NCBI RefSeq assembly: GCF_038958875.1
Contig: NZ_CP152407.1
Span: 1,867,501 to 1,931,500, forward strand
DNA from: Acidovorax sp. FHTAMBA
GTDB taxonomy: Bacteria; Pseudomonadota; Gammaproteobacteria; Burkholderiales; Burkholderiaceae_C
Length of the DNA: 64,000 bases
Direction: 5' to 3'
The notes beneath the pieces were generated by a model. That model did not search any database. It saw only the letters and a list, made by a program, of their open reading frames with translations, and was not told the DNA's origin. Below, piece by piece: positions 1 through 9,092 of the stretch; position 1 is the stretch's first letter, and each line of letters begins with the position of its first letter. The position numbers and the translations under genes were made by a program.

Positions 1-87
1 GACCCGGCCTTTGCCTGGGGCGTGCCCGAGCTGGTCCGCGAGATCAAGCCTGAAGAAATGAACGTGCCGATTCGCAACCAGCGATAA
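1..87 (+). CDS. 3' end of a probable LIV-type ABC transporter substrate-binding protein (partial)
   Basis: Only the last 28 codons are in the window, ending in TAA at 85-87. The visible tail (DPAFAWGVPELVREIKPEEM, then NVPIRNQR) reads like the C-terminus of periplasmic branched-chain amino acid type (HAAT family) binding proteins. The assignment is helped by context: ATPase and permease genes of a HAAT transporter follow at 1832-5528 on the same strand, although a depolymerase gene and a terminator-like hairpin lie between. The family call is an inference from a short fragment; nothing can be said about ligand. Confidence 0.45.
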   Translation, partial: DPAFAWGVPELVREIKPEEMNVPIRNQR

Positions 88-143
88 CCTGTTTGCGTGG
101 CCCCGCGCCGGCACGACGGTGCCGCGCGCGGGGATCATCCCGC

Positions 144-165
144 GGGGGCGGCCGCCCCTCTTTTT
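144..165 (+). terminator. Rho-independent terminator-like hairpin
   Basis: A self-complementary GGGGCGGCCGCCCC at 145-158 is followed by TCTTTTT. A second GC-rich inverted repeat (CCCCGCGC...GCGCGGGG) lies just upstream at about 101-133. Together they probably end transcription of the partial binding-protein gene before the depolymerase gene at 247. Confidence 0.55.
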
Positions 166-246
166 CCAGTGAGTTGAAAGCATGAACCCCCGGGTTACAC
201 GGGGGCTGGTCAGACTTTTCCCAAAAAATACTTGGAGACAGACAAC

Positions 247-1734
247 ATGACTTTTGCCTTCATCCGGGCAGCCACCGCCAGCGCGGCGCTGGCCCTGGTA
301 TCGCTGGGTTCCGCCACGGCCGCCGTCAACCTTCCCGCACTCAATATCGACAAGACGCAGACCACCATCTCCGGCCTTTCCGCCGGTGGCTTCATGGCGG
401 TGCAGATGCACGTGGCGTACTCGGCCACCTTTGCCAAGGGGGCTGGCATTTTTGCCGCAGGGCCCTATAACTGCGCCGAAGGTTCCATCATCAACGCCAC
501 GGGGCGCTGCATGACCAGCACCAGCGCTTCGGGCATTCCCACCAGCACGCTGGTCAATACCACCAACACATGGGCCAGCCAGGGGCTGATCGACCCGGTG
601 GCCAACCTGCAGAACTCCAGGGTTTATCTCTTCTCGGGCACGCTGGACACGGTGGTCAAGCCGGGTGCTGTGGACGCGCTGCGCAACTACTACGGCAGCT
701 TCGTGCCCGCGGCCAACATCGTCTACAAGAAGGACCTGGCGGCCGAACACGCCATGATCACCGACGACTATGGGAGCGGCTGCACGGTCAAGGGGGCGCC
801 CTTCATCAACGACTGCAATTTCGACCTCGCCGGGGCGATGCTGCAGCACCTGTATGGCCCGCTCAATCCGCGCAACAACGCTGCATTGCCCGCGGGCAAT
901 TTCATCGAGTTCAACCAGACACAGTTCATCACCAACCACGGCATGGGCACCACGGGCTGGGCCTATGTGCCGCAGGCCTGCCAGGCCGGCAGCAGCACCG
1001 CATGCCGCCTGCATGTGGTGCTACACGGCTGCAAGCAGAACCTGACGGACGTGCAGCAGCAATACGTGCGCAACACCGGCTACAACCGCTGGGCAGACAC
1101 CAACAACATCGTGATGCTCTACCCGCAGACCGGCGTGGGCGCCACCAACAGCTGCTTTGACTGGTGGGGCTATGACAGCGCCAACTACGCCAAGAAGTCC
1201 GGCCCGCAGATGGCCGCCATCAAGGCCATGGTGGACCGTGTATCCAGCGGCAGTGGCACGCTGCCGCCCGACCCGGTGGCCCTTCCCGCACCCACGGGCG
1301 TCAGCACATCGGGCGCCACCGCCAGCAGCATGGCCATCGGCTGGAACGCCGTCGCCGGTGCCGCCAGCTACAACGTGTACCGCAACGCCAACAAGGTCAA
1401 CGCGTTGCCCGTGAACGCCACGAGCTACACCGACACGGGTCTCGCCGCATCCACCACCTACAGCTGGACCGTGCGCGCCGCGGACGCCAATGGCGCGGAG
1501 GGCGCCACCTCCGCCCCGGTATCAGCCACCACCCAGGCTGCATCGGGCGGCGGCACAGCTGTGTGCACCACGGCCAGCAACTATGCGCACACCCTGGCGG
1601 GGCGCGCCTATGCGGCGGGGGGCTATGCCTACGCCCTGGGATCCAACCAGAACATGGGCCTGTGGAACGTGTTCGTGACCAGAACCCTCAAGCAGACCGC
1701 GCCCAACCATTACGTGATTGGCACCTGCCCCTGA
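247..1734 (+). CDS. Secreted poly(3-hydroxybutyrate) depolymerase with Fn3 and substrate-binding domains
   Basis: A 495-residue extracellular esterase predicted to cleave poly-3-hydroxybutyrate. An N-terminal signal peptide of about 25 residues ends near SATAA. The catalytic domain follows (about 30-335): the lipase box GLSAGG lies close to its N-terminus (type 2 order) and the oxyanion-hole motif LHGCKQ lies later, as in extracellular PHB depolymerases. A fibronectin type III linker (about 345-435) has the usual W..V.GA..YNVYR pattern, and a C-terminal domain of about 60 residues with two cysteines resembles a polymer-binding domain. The ATG at 247 is chosen over an in-frame TTG at 232 because GGAGA at 234-238 is well placed for it. 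Neighbouring oligomer hydrolase and transporter genes fit a PHB-degradation role. Confidence 0.88.
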   Translation: MTFAFIRAATASAALALVSLGSATAAVNLPALNIDKTQTTISGLSAGGFMAVQMHVAYSATFAKGAGIFAAGPYNCAEGSIINATGRCMTSTSASGIPTSTLVNTTNTWASQGLIDPVANLQNSRVYLFSGTLDTVVKPGAVDALRNYYGSFVPAANIVYKKDLAAEHAMITDDYGSGCTVKGAPFINDCNFDLAGAMLQHLYGPLNPRNNAALPAGNFIEFNQTQFITNHGMGTTGWAYVPQACQAGSSTACRLHVVLHGCKQNLTDVQQQYVRNTGYNRWADTNNIVMLYPQTGVGATNSCFDWWGYDSANYAKKSGPQMAAIKAMVDRVSSGSGTLPPDPVALPAPTGVSTSGATASSMAIGWNAVAGAASYNVYRNANKVNALPVNATSYTDTGLAASTTYSWTVRAADANGAEGATSAPVSATTQAASGGGTAVCTTASNYAHTLAGRAYAAGGYAYALGSNQNMGLWNVFVTRTLKQTAPNHYVIGTCP

Positions 1735-1831
1735 GCCCGCGCCAGGGGGCTGCGCAGCTGCGCATTCCCCTGCCGGGTGGCCTGGTGCCACGCCCCGAGA
1801 TGATGACTTTGAAGAAAGAGAAGCTGTACCC

Positions 1832-2614
1832 ATGAGCACCTTGGCCACCAAGGACTTGACCATCCGCTTCGGCGGCCACGTGGCGGTGAATGCCGTGACC
1901 TGCTCGTTCGAGCCCGGCACGCTGACCGCCATCGTGGGCCCCAACGGCGCTGGCAAGACCACCTACTTCAACCTTATCTCTGGCCAGCTGCGTGCGAGCA
2001 GCGGCACCGTCACGCTGGGCGGGCAGGACATCACCAGCCAGTCCGTGTCGGCCCGCACGCACGCGGGCCTGGGCCGGGCGTTCCAGCTCACCAACCTGTT
2101 TCCCAATCTCAGCGTGCTGGAAAACGTGCGCCTGGCCGTCCAGGCCACGAAAGAGGGCAAGCACCGCGGCGGGCTGAACCTGTGGAGCATCTGGAGTGAC
2201 CACACCGCGCTCACCCAGCGCGCCCGCGCCATCCTGCAGGCGGTGGCGATGAACGACCGCGCCGACACCCCCGTGGCCAGCCTGCCCCACGGCGACCAGC
2301 GCAAGCTGGAAGTAGCCCTGCTCATGGCACTGGAGCCGCAGGTCTACATGTTTGACGAGCCCACGGCCGGCATGAGCCACGACGAGGCGCCCGTGATCCT
2401 GAACCTGATCCGCGAGCTCAAGAAAGACAAGACCAAGATCATCCTGCTGGTGGAGCACAAGATGGACGTGGTGCGCGAGCTCGCCGACCGCATCATCGTG
2501 CTGACCAACGGCACCCTGGTGGCCGATGGCCCGCCGGCGGAGGTGATTGCATCGTCCGTGGTGCAGGAAGCCTACCTGGGCGTCAGCAAGGACGCAGAGA
2601 AGGAGGCCGCATGA
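1832..2614 (+). CDS. LIV-type ABC transporter ATP-binding protein (LivG family)
   Basis: A 260-residue cytoplasmic ATPase of the hydrophobic amino acid (HAAT) transporter class. Walker A is GPNGAGKTT near residue 35, Walker B ends in MFDEPTAG, and the H-loop is LVEHKMD. The ABC signature is the divergent SLPHGDQRKLE rather than LSGGQ, as is common in LivG proteins. An in-frame upstream extension to 1718 exists but ATG 1832 matches the family N-terminus. It overlaps the next gene by ATGA, so the two ATPases are translationally coupled. Ligand is not given by the sequence; the flanking PHB genes suggest 3-hydroxybutyrate or its oligomers. Confidence 0.9.
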   Translation: MSTLATKDLTIRFGGHVAVNAVTCSFEPGTLTAIVGPNGAGKTTYFNLISGQLRASSGTVTLGGQDITSQSVSARTHAGLGRAFQLTNLFPNLSVLENVRLAVQATKEGKHRGGLNLWSIWSDHTALTQRARAILQAVAMNDRADTPVASLPHGDQRKLEVALLMALEPQVYMFDEPTAGMSHDEAPVILNLIRELKKDKTKIILLVEHKMDVVRELADRIIVLTNGTLVADGPPAEVIASSVVQEAYLGVSKDAEKEAA

Positions 2615-3339
2615 GCTCGGCCAATCTCCTCGAACTCAAGGGCGTGCACACGCACATCGGCGCGTACCACATCCTGCATGGCGTGGACCTGGCTGTACCC
2701 AAAGGGCAGCTCACCATGCTGCTGGGCCGCAACGGCGCGGGCAAGACGACCACGCTGCGCACCATCATGGGCCTGTGGCATGCGTCCAAGGGCAGCATCC
2801 ACTTTGGCGGCAAAGACATCACCGCGCTCAACACGCCCCAGATCGCGGGCATGAACATCGCCTATGTGCCCGAGAACATGGGCATCTTTGCTGACCTCAC
2901 CGTCAAGGAAAACATGCTGCTGGCCGCCCGCAGCGCCAGCAACGCCGCGCAGATGGATACCGCGCGGCTTGAGTGGATCTTCAAGCTCTTCCCTGCGGTG
3001 GAGAAGTTCTGGAACCACCCGGCCGGCAAGCTCAGCGGCGGGCAAAAACAGATGCTGGCCGTGAGCCGCGCCATCGTGGAGCCGCGCGAGCTGCTCATCG
3101 TGGACGAGCCCAGCAAGGGCCTGGCCCCCGCGATCATCAACAACATGATCGAAGCGTTTGACCAGCTCAAAATGAGCGGCGTGACGATCTTGCTGGTGGA
3201 GCAGAACATCAATTTCGCCAAGCGGCTCGGGGATACCGTGGCCGTGATGGACAACGGCCAGGTGGTGCATGCAGGCAGCATGGCCGCACTGGCGCAGGAC
3301 GAAGAGCTGCAGCGCTCGCTGCTGGGGTTGGCACTATGA
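2611..3339 (+). CDS. LIV-type ABC transporter ATP-binding protein (LivF family)
   Basis: A 242-residue ATPase, partner of the LivG-like protein whose stop codon it overlaps. It shows Walker A GRNGAGKTT, the canonical signature LSGGQKQML, Walker B LLIVDEPSKGLAP and the H-loop LLVEQN, all typical of LivF. It energises import together with the two permeases downstream. The 115-base gap to the permease gene is occupied by an intergenic palindromic repeat. Confidence 0.9.
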   Translation: MSSANLLELKGVHTHIGAYHILHGVDLAVPKGQLTMLLGRNGAGKTTTLRTIMGLWHASKGSIHFGGKDITALNTPQIAGMNIAYVPENMGIFADLTVKENMLLAARSASNAAQMDTARLEWIFKLFPAVEKFWNHPAGKLSGGQKQMLAVSRAIVEPRELLIVDEPSKGLAPAIINNMIEAFDQLKMSGVTILLVEQNINFAKRLGDTVAVMDNGQVVHAGSMAALAQDEELQRSLLGLAL

Positions 3340-3352
3340 GTTTCACACCGGA

Positions 3353-3418
3353 TTTCAAGACTTTTTGGCCTCTGGCGCTTGATGGTAAAGCGCAAACAGC
3401 TATTAAGAATGTAGCAAC
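3353..3418 (+). repeat. Intergenic palindromic repeat, copy A
   Basis: This copy reads TTTTTGGCCTCTGGCGCTT-loop-AAAGCGC, then CAGCTATTAAGAAT. It matches the layout of eight other copies in this window: a GCGCTT hairpin followed by an AGCTAT element and A/T-rich tail. It sits between the second ATPase gene and the permease gene of one transporter operon, so it is probably transcribed. It is in plus orientation. Confidence 0.7.
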
Positions 3419-3454
3419 ATGGCAGGGCGCCATGGCCGCGCAAGGAGGCCGGGC

Positions 3455-4441
3455 ATGAACATCTCCCGCGATTTCGACTGGAAGCCCCTGGCGCTGGTGC
3501 CCGCACTTGCGCTGCTGGTGCTGCCCTTCATCGGTTCGCCCAGCACCTGGCTCACGCTCACGGTGGCGGGGCTGGCCATGGGCATGATCATCTTCATCAT
3601 CGCCTCGGGCCTTACGCTGGTGTTTGGCCTGATGGACGTGCTGAACTTCGGCCACGGCGTGTTCATCGCTTTAGGCGCCTTTGTGGCCACCAGCGTGCTG
3701 GGCGCCATGGGCGACTACACGCAAAGCGCCGACCTGTGGCGCAACCTGCTCGCAGTGCTGCCGGCCATGCTGGTGGCCATGGCGGTGGCGGGCTCCGTGG
3801 GCCTGGCGTTCGAGCGCTTCATCGTGCGGCCCGTGTACGGCCAGCATCTGAAGCAGATCCTCATCACCATGGGCGGCATGATCATTGGTGAAGAACTCAT
3901 CAAGGTCATCTGGGGCCCTGCGCAGATCCCGCTGCCGCTGCCCGAGGGCATGCGCGGCTCGCTGCTGGTGGGTGATGCCGCCATCGAAAAATACCGCCTG
4001 ATCGCCGTGGTGGTGGGCCTGGTGGTCTTCGGCGTGCTGGCCTGGACGCTTTCGCGCACCAAGGTGGGCCTGCTCATCCGCGCCGGCGTGCAGGACCGTG
4101 AAATGGTCGAAAGCCTGGGCTACCGCATCCGCCGCCTGTTCGTGGGCGTGTTCGTGGTCGGCTCGGCGCTGGCCGGCCTGGGCGGCGTGATGTGGGGGCT
4201 GTACCAGCAGAACGTGATTCCGCAGATGGGTGCGCAGGTCAACGTGCTGATCTTCATCGTGATCATCATCGGCGGGCTAGGCAGCACCGGCGGCGCCCTG
4301 ATCGGCGCGCTGCTGGTCGGCCTGATGGCCAACTACACCGGCTTCCTGGCGCCCAAGGTGGCGCTGTTCTCGAACATCGCCCTCATGGTCGCCATCCTGC
4401 TGTGGCGTCCGCAAGGTGTCTACCCTGTCACGAACCGTTGA
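3455..4441 (+). CDS. LIV-type ABC transporter permease (LivH family)
   Basis: A 328-residue polytopic inner-membrane protein with about eight hydrophobic segments. It contains the LivH hallmark ASGLTLVFGLMDVLNFGHG, and a glycine-rich IIIGGLGSTGGALIGALLVG segment near the C-terminus. The start at 3455 is preceded by AAGGAGG with good spacing; an in-frame ATG at 3419 lacks this. It pairs with the LivM-like permease 13 bases downstream to form the translocation channel. Confidence 0.9.
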   Translation: MNISRDFDWKPLALVPALALLVLPFIGSPSTWLTLTVAGLAMGMIIFIIASGLTLVFGLMDVLNFGHGVFIALGAFVATSVLGAMGDYTQSADLWRNLLAVLPAMLVAMAVAGSVGLAFERFIVRPVYGQHLKQILITMGGMIIGEELIKVIWGPAQIPLPLPEGMRGSLLVGDAAIEKYRLIAVVVGLVVFGVLAWTLSRTKVGLLIRAGVQDREMVESLGYRIRRLFVGVFVVGSALAGLGGVMWGLYQQNVIPQMGAQVNVLIFIVIIIGGLGSTGGALIGALLVGLMANYTGFLAPKVALFSNIALMVAILLWRPQGVYPVTNR

Positions 4442-4454
4442 AGCGGAGCCCGAC

Positions 4455-5528
4455 ATGTTGAATCGACTTCTCTCCAACGACTACCCGCGCAGCAAGGTGC
4501 TGGCGGTCATCCTCGCGGCCATCCTGGTGGGCCTGGCGTTCGCGCCCTTCCTGTTCCCCGGCGTCAAGGCGCTCAATGTGGCTGCCAAGGTGCTGATCTT
4601 CGTGGTGCTGGTGGCCAGCTTCGACCTGCTGCTGGGCTACACCGGCATCGTGAGTTTTGCGCACACCATGTTCTTCGGCATTGGTGCCTACGGCATTGCC
4701 GTGGCTACCACGCGCATGGGGGCTACCTGGGCCGCGCTGGGCGTGGGCATTGGCGGCGCGCTGCTGCTGTCGCTGCTGCTGTCACTGGCGGTGGGGCTGT
4801 TCTCGCTGCGGGTGCGCGCCATCTTCTTTGCCATGATCACGCTGGCTGTGGCGGCGGCGTTCCAGACGCTGGCCTCGCAGCTGTCCGACATCACCGGCGG
4901 TGAAGACGGCCTGACCTTCAAGGTGCCCGAACTGCTCTCGCCGAGCTTCGAGCCCTTTGAAAACGAAGTGCTGGGTGTGCTGATCGACGGCAAGCTCATC
5001 ACGTACTACCTGCTGTTCGTCACCGCGGTGGTGCTGGTGCTGGCGCTGCTGCGCATCGTCAACTCGCCCTTCGGCCGGGTGCTGCAGGCCATCCGCGAGA
5101 ACGAGTTCCGCGCCGAGGCCATTGGCTACCGCGTGGTGGTGTACCGCACCACCTCCAGCGTGCTGTCGGCGCTGTTTGCCACCATGGCGGGCGCGATGCT
5201 TGCGCTCTGGCTGCGCTACAACGGGCCCGACACCTCGCTCAGCTTCGAAATCATGATGGACTGCCTGCTCATCGTGGTGATCGGCGGCATGGGCACGATC
5301 TATGGCTCGGCCATCGGCGCGGTGCTGTTCCTGCTGGCGCAAAGCTATCTGCAGGACCTGCTGCGCATGGGCAGCGAGGCGGCCAGTGCGCTGCCCTGGC
5401 TGTCGGCCCTTTTGTCGCCTGACCGCTGGCTGCTCTGGCTCGGCGTTCTGTTTGTTCTGTCGGTCTATTACTTCCCCACCGGTGTGGTGGGGCGCCTGCG
5501 CGCGGCAGCTGCGCGCAAGGCGGGGTGA
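4455..5528 (+). CDS. LIV-type ABC transporter permease (LivM family)
   Basis: A 357-residue polytopic permease. It has the LivM signature in which LLGYTGIVSFAHTMFFGIGA lies in the N-terminal third, the EAA-like loop RVLQAIRENEFRAEAIGY and the C-terminal GGMGTIYGSAIGAVLFLLAQ. ATG 4455 is chosen because the upstream in-frame extension runs into the LivH gene. It is the last membrane component of the transporter. The gene after the following 92-base gap is the 3-hydroxybutyrate oligomer hydrolase, in the same direction. Confidence 0.9.
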   Translation: MLNRLLSNDYPRSKVLAVILAAILVGLAFAPFLFPGVKALNVAAKVLIFVVLVASFDLLLGYTGIVSFAHTMFFGIGAYGIAVATTRMGATWAALGVGIGGALLLSLLLSLAVGLFSLRVRAIFFAMITLAVAAAFQTLASQLSDITGGEDGLTFKVPELLSPSFEPFENEVLGVLIDGKLITYYLLFVTAVVLVLALLRIVNSPFGRVLQAIRENEFRAEAIGYRVVVYRTTSSVLSALFATMAGAMLALWLRYNGPDTSLSFEIMMDCLLIVVIGGMGTIYGSAIGAVLFLLAQSYLQDLLRMGSEAASALPWLSALLSPDRWLLWLGVLFVLSVYYFPTGVVGRLRAAAARKAG

Positions 5529-5620
5529 GGGAAAGCCTTGGCCGCGCAGGGCGACCTGCACGGCCGGGGCTTTGGTGAGCTGTGCATCCAACGCTAAGAA
5601 AAACTCCTGGAGACAAACCC

Positions 5621-7765
5621 ATGAAGGTCAGCACCATGAAGACTCGCATTCGCCCGTTTGTGCCTGCAGCACTGGCGGCTGCGGTATTGGCAGCCTGCGG
5701 CGGCAGCGACGGCGACAGCGCTCCCGTCAACGCCAAGCCTGCATACCTCGGCGCAATCAGCGCCGTCACGTATGACGGCACCAGCAACGACTTGCTCACC
5801 GCAGGCCTGGGAGCCAGCGGCTTGGCCGCGCCGGTGGCGCCCGCCTATGCCGACCCGCTCAACCCCACGGCGGCCGAGCTGCGCCGCACGGCCATCCACA
5901 CCAACTACCGCGCCATGCTCGACATGACGGCCGCCGGTGGCTACGGCACGCTGTACGGCCCCAACGTCAATGCCCAGGGCCAGGTCACGGCTGGCGACGG
6001 CAAGGTGGCGGGTACCGAATACATCGCTTTTGCAGACGACGGCACGGGCCGCAAGAACGTCACGCTCATGGTGCAGGTGCCCGCCAGCTTCGACCCCAAG
6101 AAGCCCTGCATGATCACCGCCACCGCCTCGGGCTCGCGCGGCGTGTATGGAGGTATCTCCACGGGCGAGTGGGGCCTCAAGAAGGGCTGCGCGGTGGCCT
6201 ACTCTGACAAGGGCACAGGCGGCGCGCCACACGACCTGCAAAACGATACCGTGCCGCTGATCGACGGCACCCGCGCCACGGCCGCAGCCGCCGGTGCCAA
6301 TGCCGCGTTCAATGCGGGCCTCACGCCCACCGAGCTGGCCGCCTTCAACGCGGCCACGCCCAATCGCTTTGCCTTCAAGCACGCACACTCTGGTCAAAAC
6401 GCGGAAAAGGACTGGGGCACCACCACGCTGCAGGCCGTGGAGTTTGGCTACTACGTGCTCAACCAGCGTTATGGCGAGACCAACGCAGCGGGCCAGCGCC
6501 TCAAATCCCTCACCCCCGCCAACACCATTGTCATTGCCTCCAGCATTTCCAACGGCGGTGGCTCCGCCATCGCCGCGGCCGAGCAGGACACGCAAGGCCT
6601 CATCAGCGGTGTGGCCGTGTCAGAGCCGGCCATCGAGATGCCGGCCAACCCCGGCGTCACGGTGCGCCGCGGTAGCGCCGACATTGTGGTGACGGGCAAG
6701 CCCCTCATCGACTTCACCACCTACGCCAACCTGTACCAGTCCTGCGCTTCGCTGGCGCCGTCCATCGGCTCCACCCCCTACGCCGCGGCGTTTGCGGCCG
6801 GGTTTGGCAGTGCGGCCCTGCCCATTGCGCCCAATCGCTGCGCGTCGCTCAAGGCGGCGGGCCTGCTGTCGGCCTCCACCACCGCCACCCAGGCCGAAGA
6901 GGCCCTGCAAAAGCTGCGCGACTACGGCTGGGAGCCCGAGTCCAACGACCTTCATGCCTCGCTGGCGGCCTTCGAGGTCGCGCCTGCCGTGGCAGTCACC
7001 TTTGCCAACAGCCTCTCGCGTGCCAGCGTGAAGGACAACCTGTGCGGCTTCAGCTACGCGGCCACGGCGGCCACCGGTGCGGTCACGCCCCTGGCCGCGG
7101 CTGCGCTGCCCGGCATGTTTGCAACCGGCAACGGCGTTCCTCCGTCGGGTGGCATCAACCTGGTGAACAACCTGGGCAAATTCGGACCGGCGCGGGACTT
7201 CCTGTCGTTCTCGGATGCGGGTGTGGCCGACTGGAACACCGCTGGCGCGCTGTGCCTGCGCAACCTGGTCACCGGCACCGACGCCGCAGCCAGGAAGCTG
7301 CAGGCCGGTGTGGATGAAACCCGCCGCAACGGCAACCTGCGCGGCAAGCCCGCGATCATCGTGCACGGCCGCGCAGATGCGCTGCTGCCCGTGAGCCACA
7401 CCTCGCGCCCCTATGCCGCGCTGAACAGGAAGGTCGAGGGCGCCGCCAGCAAGCTCAGCTATGTGGAGGTGGCCAATGCCCAGCACTTTGACAGTTTCAT
7501 CGGCCTGCCCACGGTGCTGCCGGGCTACGACAGCCGCTATGTGCCGCTGCACGTGTACCTGAACCACGCGCTCGACGCCGTGTACGACCACCTTGCCAGC
7601 GGCAAGCCGCTGCCTGCCAGCCAGGTGGTGCGCACCGTGCCGCGCGGCGGCACACCCGGCAGTGCGCCCGCGATCACGGCCGCCAACGTGCCGCCGATCG
7701 CTGCCACGCCAGTGGCTGCCAACGCCATTGCCGTGACGGCTGGTTCGATCTCCGTGCCCGACTGA
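5621..7765 (+). CDS. 3-hydroxybutyrate oligomer hydrolase, lipoprotein
   Basis: A 714-residue protein matching the D-(-)-3-hydroxybutyrate oligomer hydrolase family. These enzymes hydrolyse the short oligomers released by PHB depolymerase. The N-terminus is a lipoprotein signal with lipobox LAAC at about residues 18-21, so the mature protein should be membrane-anchored on the periplasmic or outer side. The nucleophile motif is SISNGGGSA (about residue 310), and a late segment IIVHGRADALLPVSHTSRP supplies a plausible acid residue, with AQHFD as the histidine. ATG 5621 follows CTGGAGAC; 5636 (MKTRIRP) is a possible alternative. The location directly downstream of transporter permeases supports a shared degradation pathway. 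Confidence 0.85.
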   Translation: MKVSTMKTRIRPFVPAALAAAVLAACGGSDGDSAPVNAKPAYLGAISAVTYDGTSNDLLTAGLGASGLAAPVAPAYADPLNPTAAELRRTAIHTNYRAMLDMTAAGGYGTLYGPNVNAQGQVTAGDGKVAGTEYIAFADDGTGRKNVTLMVQVPASFDPKKPCMITATASGSRGVYGGISTGEWGLKKGCAVAYSDKGTGGAPHDLQNDTVPLIDGTRATAAAAGANAAFNAGLTPTELAAFNAATPNRFAFKHAHSGQNAEKDWGTTTLQAVEFGYYVLNQRYGETNAAGQRLKSLTPANTIVIASSISNGGGSAIAAAEQDTQGLISGVAVSEPAIEMPANPGVTVRRGSADIVVTGKPLIDFTTYANLYQSCASLAPSIGSTPYAAAFAAGFGSAALPIAPNRCASLKAAGLLSASTTATQAEEALQKLRDYGWEPESNDLHASLAAFEVAPAVAVTFANSLSRASVKDNLCGFSYAATAATGAVTPLAAAALPGMFATGNGVPPSGGINLVNNLGKFGPARDFLSFSDAGVADWNTAGALCLRNLVTGTDAAARKLQAGVDETRRNGNLRGKPAIIVHGRADALLPVSHTSRPYAALNRKVEGAASKLSYVEVANAQHFDSFIGLPTVLPGYDSRYVPLHVYLNHALDAVYDHLASGKPLPASQVVRTVPRGGTPGSAPAITAANVPPIAATPVAANAIAVTAGSISVPD

Positions 7766-7798
7766 ACCCCGCCCGCAAACGCTGCCACGCAACCCACC

Positions 7799-7829
7799 CC
7801 GGCCGTGCACGCCCCGCTGCCACGGCCGG
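7799..7829. promoter_or_regulatory. Stem-loop upstream of the binding-protein gene
   Basis: CCGGCCGTG at 7799-7807 pairs with CACGGCCGG at 7821-7829 (9-bp perfect stem, 13-base loop). No T-run follows, so it is more likely an mRNA-stabilising or attenuating hairpin than a terminator. It may separate the hydrolase message from the more abundant binding-protein message. Confidence 0.4.
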
Positions 7830-7848
7830 CGACAACCCAAGGATGGAC

Positions 7849-9024
7849 ATGAATGCTACGTTGATGACCTGGAGCCGCCGCATGGTCAGGGCCCTGGCCA
7901 TGCCGGGCCTGCTGGCGGTGGCTGCGGGGTTGTGCGGCGTGGCCGCCGCGCCTGCCCGCGCTGCCGAACTGGTGGTGGGGCAGGTGGCGCCGCTGTCGGG
8001 CGTGCTGGCCACCACGGGCGCCCAGATGGTGCTGGGCGGCAAGATCTACTTTGATGCCGTGAACGCCCAGGGCGGTGTGCACGGTGCCACCATCCGGCAG
8101 GAGGTGGTGGACGACGGCTACAAGGTGGCCGACACCGTGCGCCTGACGCGTGAAATGCTGGCCAAGCCCGAGGTGGTTGCGCTGTATGGCTTTGCCGGCA
8201 CGGCCAACATCACGCAGCTGCTGGCCGATGGCGTGCTGGAGCAGGGTGGCGCCGCGCTGGTGGCGCCGTACACCGGCGGTGAATCGCTGCGCAACCCGTT
8301 CAACCCCTGGATCTTCCATGTGCGGGCCGGCTATGCCGACGAGGCCGAGCACATGGTGCAGCAGCTCACCACCCTGGGCATGAACCGCATTGCCGTGATG
8401 TACCAGGACGACGGCTTTGGCAAGGCGGGCCTGGCGGGTGTCGAGGCAGCCCTGGCCAAGCGCAGTCTCAAGCTGGTGGTGTCTGCGGGCTACGAACGCA
8501 ACACCGACAAGGTGGAAGATGCCGTCAAAGCCGTCAAGGCGGCCGACGTGCATGCGGTCATCATGATTGCCGTCAACAAGCCTGCGGCAGCGTTCGTCAA
8601 GCAGTACCGCGAGCAGGGCGGCGGCGCACAGCTCTACAACATCTCGGTGGTGGACCCGGCAGAACTCGTCAAGCTGGCGGGCCTGAAGAACGCGCATGGC
8701 CTGGGCATCAGCCAGGTGGTGCCTTACCCCTACCGCCCCATGCTGCCGGTGGTGCGCGAGTACCAGGCGCTGCTCAAGAAGTACGCGCCCGACGCGGAGA
8801 TCAACTACACCAGCTTCGAGCAGTTTCTGGGCGCCAAGGTGCTCGTCGAAGCGCTGCGCCGCGCGGGCCCTGCACCCACGCGCGCCAAGGTGGTGAAGGC
8901 GCTGGAGTCGCTACAAAACTATGACCTGGGCGGCATCACGCTGAGTTACTCGCCCACCAACCGCATCGGCTCGCGGTATGTCGAGGTCACGGTCATCGGC
9001 AGCAATGGCCGCCTCATGAAATGA
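7849..9024 (+). CDS. Periplasmic LIV-type ABC transporter substrate-binding protein
   Basis: A protein of about 391 residues with a long signal sequence ending at APARAAE. The mature type I periplasmic-binding fold begins with ELVVGQVAPLSG, typical of HAAT binding proteins, and has the YGFAGTANITQLLADG and RVGY-like strands of the family. ATG 7849 has AAGGA five bases upstream; ATG 7843 two codons earlier overlaps that ribosome site. It can supply the binding component of the transporter encoded at 1832-5528. The genomic position beside PHB hydrolases suggests a hydroxybutyrate-related ligand, which is an inference. Confidence 0.85.
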   Translation: MNATLMTWSRRMVRALAMPGLLAVAAGLCGVAAAPARAAELVVGQVAPLSGVLATTGAQMVLGGKIYFDAVNAQGGVHGATIRQEVVDDGYKVADTVRLTREMLAKPEVVALYGFAGTANITQLLADGVLEQGGAALVAPYTGGESLRNPFNPWIFHVRAGYADEAEHMVQQLTTLGMNRIAVMYQDDGFGKAGLAGVEAALAKRSLKLVVSAGYERNTDKVEDAVKAVKAADVHAVIMIAVNKPAAAFVKQYREQGGGAQLYNISVVDPAELVKLAGLKNAHGLGISQVVPYPYRPMLPVVREYQALLKKYAPDAEINYTSFEQFLGAKVLVEALRRAGPAPTRAKVVKALESLQNYDLGGITLSYSPTNRIGSRYVEVTVIGSNGRLMK

Positions 9025-9043
9025 ACGAACACCACGGCGCATC

Positions 9044-9077
9044 GGCGCATTGCGCTGCATGCAGCCGCCCCTTTTTT
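9044..9077 (+). terminator. Possible weak terminator
   Basis: GC-rich, partly self-complementary sequence including the palindrome GCTGCATGCAGC (9054-9065) is followed by CTTTTTT at 9071-9077. The stem is short, so termination efficiency is uncertain. Confidence 0.3.
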
Positions 9078-9092
9078 AATTGACCCACACGA